A stretch of DNA of 64,000 nucleotides. Origin: Cladophialophora immunda (Eukaryota; Ascomycota; Eurotiomycetes; Chaetothyriales; Herpotrichiellaceae). The position numbers and the translations under genes were made by a program. Every line of letters begins with the position of its first letter. Position 1 is the first letter of the stretch. The stretch lies in assembly GCF_000835495.1 (NCBI RefSeq), contig NW_015622544.1, positions 2,136,855-2,200,854 on the forward strand, read 5' to 3'. Positions 58,140 to 64,000 of this stretch are shown piece by piece. The notes beneath the pieces are model-generated. The model was not told where the DNA came from. It ran no database searches and was given only the letters and a program-made list of their open reading frames with translations.

Positions 58140-59437
58140 TCACGCGTCCCCGTCCGGCTTCTTAGGCGAGATGAGGATCTTGATATGCCGGTCTCTGTTG
58201 CGGATCAGCTCGCCAAAGCCCTTTTCCACCACTTGGTCAACCGAGATCCGAGCCGTCACCATCTCTTCGATGCCGACGAGCTTGTCTGTCTCAGCGTGTC
58301 AGTCGTCAAGACGGGACGACTGTGGCGAGAAGACATACCTTGGGCGAACAGGTCGATGGTCCTTTGAAAGTCCTCGTCGCTGTAGATCATGCAGTTCCGA
58401 ATGGTGATTTGCTTGGACAGCATGAGGAAGACAGGGATGCTCATCTGCGATCTGGTCAGTGTCCAACCCGTCCGTCCGTCAACGAGGGATTCGTTTGCGT
58501 CCTCGCTTCTGGAAACTTACGGGTTCGTCAAACATGGCCAGGTTCAAATACGTCCCCATGGTCTTCAGGGCTTGCATGCCCGTCGGCACCGCGGCGTTGG
58601 ATCCGGCACAGTCGAAGACGATATCGACCCCGACCCCGTTGGTGACCTCGGAGCACTTGGCCACGACGTCTTGCGTGCGCGGATCCAGCGTCCAGTCCGC
58701 AAGTCTGGACACTTGGTTTCTGCGCACCTGCGCCGGCTCCGACACGACCACAGTCCGCACGCCGACCGCCTTCAGCATCGACACCATGCAATAGCCCAGG
58801 GGCCCGCCGCCGAGGACCAAGGCGTGCGACCGCGCCCAATCGGCGTCGCGGATCTCGGCTGCTCGCACCGCGTGGACCGCGACCGCGAACGGCTCAATCA
58901 ACGCCGCGAACTCCAGCGACACGCTCGCCGGGAGCAGATGCACGTTGCGCTCGCTGACCGACACTTGCTCCGCGAAGCCGCCGTGCGTGTTGTACCCGTA
59001 CCCGCCTTGGGCTTTGCAACAGTAGGAGTGGCCCGCGTTGCAGTCTATACACCGCCTACACGGCCGGCGGGGGTCGATCATGACCTTGTCGCCTGGTCGG
59101 AACCGCGAGCCCGGGTTGGCGGCACGCACTCTGCCGCAGAACTCGTGTCCGAGCGATATCGCCATCGGCCCTGGAGTGTCGGGTTTCGTCAGAGCGCCGA
59201 AGAGCTCCGGCCCTGGCAGAGACGGATGTGTCGATTAGCCAACCCTGTTCTCTACTTCTCTTCGTTCATCAGAAACTATATCATGCTGGAACCCAAACCT
59301 TTCTCCCACAGATGAAGATCCGAGCCACAGATCCCACACCACTCGACGTCGACAAGCACCCGGCCTGCCTCCAGCGACGGCGAAGGCCTGTCTTCCACCG
59401 TGATATCCTTGGCTCCTCGATAGATGGCGGCGCGCAT
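58140..59437 (-). CDS. Zinc-dependent alcohol dehydrogenase (MDR superfamily)
   Basis: Four exons join in phase on the complement: 59299-59437, 58521-59212, 58339-58444 and 58140-58285 (360 residues; introns 86, 76 and 53 nt). The first exon is short and begins MRAAIYRGAKDITVEDRP. Catalytic zinc residues appear as WCGICGSDLH (Cys about 40) and GHEFCGRV (His about 69). The structural zinc loop is CRRCIDCNAGHSYCC. The nucleotide-binding turn is VLGGGPLGYCMVSML and the C-terminal part is IEEMVTARISVDQVVEKGF. The pattern resembles sorbitol/butanediol/threonine dehydrogenase-type enzymes using NAD(P). All ligands are present, so activity is expected in the cytosol. It is divergent from the FAD-linked oxidase gene at 60163. 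Substrate unknown, likely an alcohol intermediate of the local pathway. Confidence 0.9.
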
Positions 59438-60162
59438 TTTTGGGGGGAAAACAAAACCAAACCCGACAAAAGGTCCCTAAGCAGGATTCGGTTGCCGTTG
59501 TCGTTGAACGCAGGGCTGCTGCTTGAGGAACACGGTCTCAGCCCAGTCACCTCACCCTCTCAGCATCTGTGCTTTGCTTAGGGCTGATCTCTTCTTCTTC
59601 CGAACATCAGTTCTTGTTGCTCTTTTCTCGCACATCCGACCCAGGTAACCTGTTTCGCGAATTTGGCCAAGCCCGTGCCTCGGATACGGGAGTGAATCGC
59701 GGAGGTTTCTCCCCACCCCGGACAATTCTTCTGGTGTTTTTCCCCATCACGAGCGGTAATCTGCTGATATGAATCAAGATGCTGGGGAGCCAGTTGGGTC
59801 TGTGGAGGATGACAGCACCAGAGAACTCGGCCAGAATACCCCATGCGTACATGGCCGGATGGCCAGAAGTCTGCCGGCTACGAGAATATACCATTGGAGG
59901 CAATTCTAGGAGAAAATTATTCTCGAGCAGAAACAGGCCTGAATCTATGCACACTGGAAGCTGATAAGATATTGCATACCTGTGGCTACCATTGTCTCTC
60001 TTTTCCCCTCCTGGATTAAGCTATTACATTCTCCCCCTCGAAACATTGATACAGACATCTTATGCAAAGGAATCTGGGCAACCCCTTCGGAGAAGCTGCT
60101 CCCTTGGAGCTCCTAGACGACAACAAGACGCTCGGGGTTTGGGTGGCACAAAAAGCAAAGAT
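59438..60162. promoter_or_regulatory. Divergent promoter, alcohol dehydrogenase / FAD oxidase
   Basis: A 725-bp interval separates the two start codons. Frames upstream of 60163 that read into the oxidase begin with TTG and lack family similarity, so they are treated as leader. Confidence 0.45.
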
Positions 60163-61533
60163 ATGGATGTTGATTGTCCGGTGTTCTTCCGAGGCGAAGC
60201 TGGGTATGAGGAGGCCCGAACCAAGACAGTGTGGAACGGCCTCAAGCCTGACCGGTATCCGGAGGTCATTGTGCAAGCGGGCAGCGAACAAGACGTGGTG
60301 CGCACCGTCCAGTACGCCGCTGCCCATGGCATGAAGATTGGGATTCGGTCGGGTGGCCACTCGTGGTCGTCGTCGTTCCTGAGGCAGGATGGTCTCCTTC
60401 TGGACCTCTCCGCGCTCAACGAGGCCTCGGTCGATCCGGAGACGCGCACCGCAGTCGCCGGACCAGGATGCTTCGGGGGCGCGCTCAACAAACAGGCCGC
60501 CGCGTTCGGGTTGATGTTTCCTGGCGGGCACTGCCCGACGGTCGGGCTCGGCGGCTACCTTTTGCAGGGCGGCCTGGGCTGGAATTCGAGATTGACGGGT
60601 CTGGGTTGCGAAAATGTGTTGGGGGTCGACGTCGTGACCGCCCAAGGGGAGATTGTGCACGCCGACGCCGTCTCCCACCCAGATCTATACTGGGCGGCGA
60701 GAGGATCCGGACATGGTTTTTTTGCTGTCGTGACACGCTTCTATCTCCAGCTTCATCCGCTCCCAGGAGCCATGATGCACAGCCGCTTCTTCTTCCCGAT
60801 CGTCACGCTGGACCGGCTGTTGATCCAGATCGAGGATCTCCAGGACTCCTTCCCCCGCGACCTCGAGGTCTCACTCTTCATCGGCCACGACCAGGAGGGC
60901 GTGCCGGGGCTGACCATCTTGCTTCGTTTGGATTGTCTCGCCGCAACCACCGCCGATGCGCGGAGCAAGCTGCAAGCGTTTCACGATGTGGCTATCGTCA
61001 AGGAAGCGGTCCAGAGTTTCCTGTTCGAGCCGATCGACTTGGCCACTCTGGTCGAGAGCATTGGTGACATCCTCGAGCTGAGCGGACACCGGTACAAGGT
61101 GGACAACGTATGGATGGCCGCCCCTATCCGGTCAGTGCTGCCGGGCATCCACAGGATGGTGCGGGAACTTGCCCCGGCGCCCTCGCATCTCTACCTCCTG
61201 TATTGGGGTCGGGACGAGACCAACAATCGCCTGCCTGACATGGCTTTCTCGCTCGAGGCAAAGGTATACATCAGCTACTTTGCCATCTACTGCGATTCGT
61301 CCCAAGACGAGGCCTACAGCCATCTAGTCAGCTCTTGCATGGACTCGATAGCCCCCCAAGCCCTGGGCACGCAGCTGGGCGATGAAAACCTGGCCGTCAG
61401 GCCCTCGAGGTTCATGACCCTGGAGGCATATCTTCGTCTGGAGAAGATTCGCCAGAAATACGACCCCCACGCGCGCTTCCATGGCTTCATGGGCATTCCA
61501 GAAGAGTTCAAGGCACCTCAGGCGCTTCTGTAA
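60163..61533 (+). CDS. BBE-like FAD-linked oxidase, bicovalent flavin
   Basis: A single exon from ATG 60163 (MDVDCPVFFRGE) encodes 456 residues. The PCMH-type FAD domain shows PEVIVQAGSEQDVVRTV, then IRSGGHSWSS (His about 65) and PGGHCPTVGLGGYLLQGG (Cys about 124), the two residues that in this family bind the flavin covalently. LGVDVVTAQGEIVHAD and YWAARGSGHGFFAVVTRF follow. The C-terminal BBE segment is EKIRQKYDPHARFHGFMGIP. Members oxidise alcohols, sugars or phenolic/alkaloid substrates with oxygen. No signal peptide is present at this start, so a cytosolic enzyme is inferred, unlike many secreted relatives. A longer frame upstream starts with TTG and is not supported. The frame is intact. 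Confidence 0.88.
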   Translation: MDVDCPVFFRGEAGYEEARTKTVWNGLKPDRYPEVIVQAGSEQDVVRTVQYAAAHGMKIGIRSGGHSWSSSFLRQDGLLLDLSALNEASVDPETRTAVAGPGCFGGALNKQAAAFGLMFPGGHCPTVGLGGYLLQGGLGWNSRLTGLGCENVLGVDVVTAQGEIVHADAVSHPDLYWAARGSGHGFFAVVTRFYLQLHPLPGAMMHSRFFFPIVTLDRLLIQIEDLQDSFPRDLEVSLFIGHDQEGVPGLTILLRLDCLAATTADARSKLQAFHDVAIVKEAVQSFLFEPIDLATLVESIGDILELSGHRYKVDNVWMAAPIRSVLPGIHRMVRELAPAPSHLYLLYWGRDETNNRLPDMAFSLEAKVYISYFAIYCDSSQDEAYSHLVSSCMDSIAPQALGTQLGDENLAVRPSRFMTLEAYLRLEKIRQKYDPHARFHGFMGIPEEFKAPQALL

Positions 61534-62236
61534 GCTGAAATCAGCCACTCAGTTGGAAACAAGGCAGTTGTAGTGAGACGGGAGGTTGCATCCACCGGGA
61601 ATCTCCAAAGACGTATGTAAAGACACTGTCACCCAATATATGATATGCGGAGCCTGCATCGCCCGCTGCGTAACCAATCCCATTATTCTTTTTGGTAGTC
61701 TGATGTCTGTTCGCCCACGAGGGCAACCTGAACGAAGAGCCATCGCTTGGAGTACGCATGCTCACAAATGGAACACGGGGTAATGCTTAGAAGGATTAAT
61801 GCAAAACAGTCATCCTGAAGCACGGAATAACCCCCCTCCATCCCGTCCATGGCTTCTCTATTACTTGGATTACATATCACCGACGATGTCGCAGTCAAGG
61901 ATACGTTGGTCGATTCTCGGAACATTCCGATTCCCCCGCCTCACTTTTTGGCCCCCAGGAAACCGGTCCAAAAGGGGCAACGGCGTACTTCCGCATCGAG
62001 GTTTCTGATTGCCAAGTCAAGGGCCTCGAAGGCGCTTCGTGCGATGAGACGCAATGTCATCCGGCATTCTCTATTTCGCCCGTGGCCCCGGGTCTCACTT
62101 GTTGCCTCTACAGGGTTGATGGGAAGCTCATAAAGAGAGAGCTTCAGCCCTCGTCGTTTCTGCTTGTACTTGGTGCTGGTGCTTCTTGTTGCTACGGGCT
62201 ATACGGACTTTGATGTGAAATTGGAGCTCGCGAAGC
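61534..62236. other. Intergenic region, FAD oxidase 3' / intradiol dioxygenase 5'
   Basis: A 703-bp gap between two plus-strand genes, including the dioxygenase promoter. CCGATTCCCCCG at 61927-61938 imperfectly resembles the palindrome at 55296. No gene is seen. Confidence 0.45.
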
Positions 62237-63311
62237 ATGGCGACCGCAAATGGTAGGACGACTTCCCCGGACGACTTGACGATTGAGAACTTGACACCCC
62301 ATGTCATCAAACTCGGGTCCAACATCAGCGACGAGCGGGTGAAGTTCGTCGTCGCAAAGCTGATCCAGTACTCGCACGACTTCGTCCGGGACACGAAACT
62401 GACCACCGCCGAGTGGGAGGCGGCATGGCAATACCTTACCGAGGTTTGTATAGACCACACTCCGTGCTCTCCATCCACCCCCAGATGCAAGGTCGACTGA
62501 GTATTGTCTTCGCAGGTAGGGCAATTTTGCACCCCAGACCGACAGGAAATGATCCTCCTCTCGGATGTCCTGGGTATATCGGCTCTGGTCGACGCGATCA
62601 ACAATCCCACTGCTCCGCGGGCCACCGAGTCGTCGGTTCTCGGACCCTTCCACAACGAAGCCCACGAGTTCGAGAATGGCCAATCCATCGCATCCAAGGG
62701 AGCTATCGGAGAGCCCATGCTCATCCGTGGCACGGTCTCTGACACCGACAGGAATCCGCTCTCCGGTGCCTTGGTGGATGTGTGGGAAACGAACGGAAAT
62801 GGCTTTTACGACATGCAGGATCCCGAAAAGGACGAACCAGACTGTCGGGGCATCTTCCACACGGACGAAGCAGGCAGGTTTGCCCTGGTCGGCGTCAGGG
62901 CGGTCGATTATCCGATTCCGTACGATGGGCCAGTGGGTGTTCTGCTCCGACTGCTGAACAGATCGAATGTGCGGCCGGCTCACGTGGTATGTCTTTTCAC
63001 TTAACTCCTGCAACTGTACCAAGGTGATGCTGACGCCACTTGTCACGCGAAAGCATTTTGTGCTGCAGCACCCAGAGTGCGTCCGACTTACCACGGCATT
63101 GTACTCCAATGATAGCAAGAATGTGGCGCTGGACCCGGTCTTTGGGGTGAAAAAGAGTCTCATCAAGCAGTTTGGATGGTCGGAAGATGGTAAGCTGGCG
63201 AAGCAGTTTGGGATTGAGATGCTGGAACGAGTCGACGCGCAGGGTAAGAAAACGACCGGGTTCTGGACATTGGACCATGATTTTGTTCTGGTGAGAAAAC
63301 CGAAACTTTGA
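62237..63311 (+). CDS. Intradiol (catechol/hydroxyquinol 1,2-type) dioxygenase
   Basis: Three exons join in phase: 62237-62443, 62516-62986 and 63054-63311 (311 residues; introns 72 and 67 nt). The family cleaves between the two hydroxyls of catechols or hydroxyquinol using Fe(III) to give muconates or maleylacetate. The N-terminal helical dimerisation domain includes VGQFCTPDRQEMILLSDVLG. The catalytic barrel starts at VLGPFHNEAHEF. Iron ligands are Tyr in GNGFYDMQDP, Tyr in VDYPIPYDGPVG, and two His in NVRPAHVHFVL (the intron falls between Val and the second His). The substrate-binding Arg precedes the His pair. The donor of intron 1 is GTTTGT, a weaker but known variant. Intact, cytosolic. 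Its presence beside a class III extradiol enzyme supports an aromatic-degrading function of the region. Confidence 0.92.
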
Positions 63312-63401
63312 CGAGAGTTATCGACGCATCAAGATCACAGAGCTTTTCGTTGGCTGGAGAGACGATATGAATTTCAAAATCTTGGACAAAAGTTGAACAT
63401 C

Positions 63402-64000
63402 TCAAGGCCATTCTGTCTCCTCGATGACATAAACGAGCTTCTCACCGCTGACCTTCCCTTCTCTCATTTGTTGCATTCCATTGGTGACACCGCGGAGGCC
63501 GCCACGCTCTATGCGCTGCGGATGCGGCGTCCACTTTCCTTCACGCCAAAGCCTTTCGGCGACTCGAGCAAAGGAGGAACCAAAGACCAAATGGTCTGGG
63601 TGTGCTTCGAAGAGTTCTCCTTCATAGATGAAAGGCTCGCCCGAAAGGCTGTAGCCGAGGAAGGACTCCGATCGGACGTTCGGATGGGGGCAGTCCACGT
63701 CTAGGACATTGCAATACACTCCCCCCGCATCGCCGAATGCCTCTGCACAGATCTTCGCTGTCTCTTGGGTGGCGACCGTGTCGAAAACGGTCTCCAATTT
63801 GCCATTTGTGACGGCCTTGATCTGTCCGCCGACATTGAGATCATGCTGGAGACAATGAGCCCTTGTCAAAGGGGGACATGGCAGGAACAGGGAGAATATG
63901 GCCGTCCGACTTACGTAGTCATATGCCTGGCACGCACCCAGGGCCTTGACCATCTCAAAATGCTTTGGAGAGCAGGTGGTTACGACGTCCAGGCCCGAAC
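63402..64000 (-). CDS. MDR-family zinc-independent oxidoreductase, C-terminal part (runs off window)
   Basis: Only the C-terminal portion lies inside the window: a partial exon 63915-64000 and a last exon 63402-63845, joined in phase across a 69-nt intron. The first part reads SGLDVVTTCSPKHFEMVKAL, the classical end of the Rossmann fold of MDR proteins, followed by GACQAYDYHDLNVGGQIKAV. The rest matches the enoyl-reductase/quinone-reductase-like fungal group that lacks zinc (ETVFDTVATQETAKICAEAF, GEPFIYEGELFEAHPDH and GKVSGEKLVYVIEE). Such enzymes reduce activated double bonds or quinones with NADPH. It is convergent with the intradiol dioxygenase 90 bp away. The N-terminal catalytic domain is outside the window, so completeness cannot be judged. 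Confidence 0.85.
   Translation of the reverse strand, partial: SGLDVVTTCSPKHFEMVKALGACQAYDYVSRTAIFSLFLPCPPLTRAHCLQHDLNVGGQIKAVTNGKLETVFDTVATQETAKICAEAFGDAGGVYCNVLDVDCPHPNVRSESFLGYSLSGEPFIYEGELFEAHPDHLVFGSSFARVAERLWREGKWTPHPQRIERGGLRGVTNGMQQMREGKVSGEKLVYVIEETEWP

Noticed and set aside
58389..59315. 308-codon plus-strand frame
   Set aside because: It is a shadow of the GC-rich alcohol dehydrogenase on the opposite strand; no family features.
59992..60162. N-terminal extension of the FAD oxidase
   Set aside because: The extension starts with TTG and has no similarity to the family; ATG 60163 gives the expected N-terminus.

Overview
The window is filamentous ascomycete DNA. Most multi-exon genes carry short introns of about 47-120 nt with GT(A/G)AGT-type donors and CTRAC-like branch points. 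The gene set is typically fungal: Zn2Cys6 regulators, an MID1 channel subunit, a CSC1/PHM7 channel, a TRI12-type exporter and pisatin-demethylase-type P450s. A black-yeast-like Chaetothyriales genome is a reasonable guess from this mixture of housekeeping and aromatic-catabolism genes, but the sequence alone does not prove it. Several N-terminal and terminal exons are shorter than 60 codons and were found by joining splice sites in phase. Exon coordinates quoted in the entries come from that reading.

Region 1 (about 1-26.7 kb) is conserved housekeeping DNA with wide gaps. It holds an Est1/SMG-type telomerase or NMD factor (minus), a 6.7 kb gap with no supportable gene, a RING protein (minus) divergent from MID1 (plus), the spliceosome-associated protein ESS-2/DGCR14 (minus), the Paf1-complex subunit CTR9 (minus) and a CSC1/OSCA-like cation channel (minus).

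Region 2 (about 27-40.7 kb) is accessory and regulatory. It holds a Zn2Cys6 activator with a 15-nt micro-exon, a sugar-porter MFS transporter and a single-exon P450. A divergent regulator pair follows: a transcription-factor-domain protein with no DNA-binding domain, and a C2H2 + Zn2Cys6 factor.

Region 3 (about 40.9-64 kb) looks like a catabolic or tailoring cluster acting on an aromatic compound. In order it holds a TRI12-type exporter with 13 histidines near its C-terminus, an ALDH-fold protein that has lost its catalytic Cys, a LigB-type extradiol dioxygenase, a small spliced membrane protein, a decayed cupin gene and an FAD monooxygenase fused to an acetoacetate-decarboxylase-like domain. 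Then come two divergent pisatin-demethylase-like P450s (one possibly nonsense-mutated), a zinc alcohol dehydrogenase divergent from a bicovalent-FAD oxidase, an intradiol dioxygenase, and the C-terminal part of another MDR oxidoreductase running off the right edge. A plausible logic is import or export, P450 O-demethylation or hydroxylation, FAD-dependent (possibly decarboxylative) hydroxylation, ring opening by extradiol or intradiol enzymes, then dehydrogenases. The substrate cannot be read from the sequence. No polyketide synthase, peptide synthetase or terpene synthase is present in the window.
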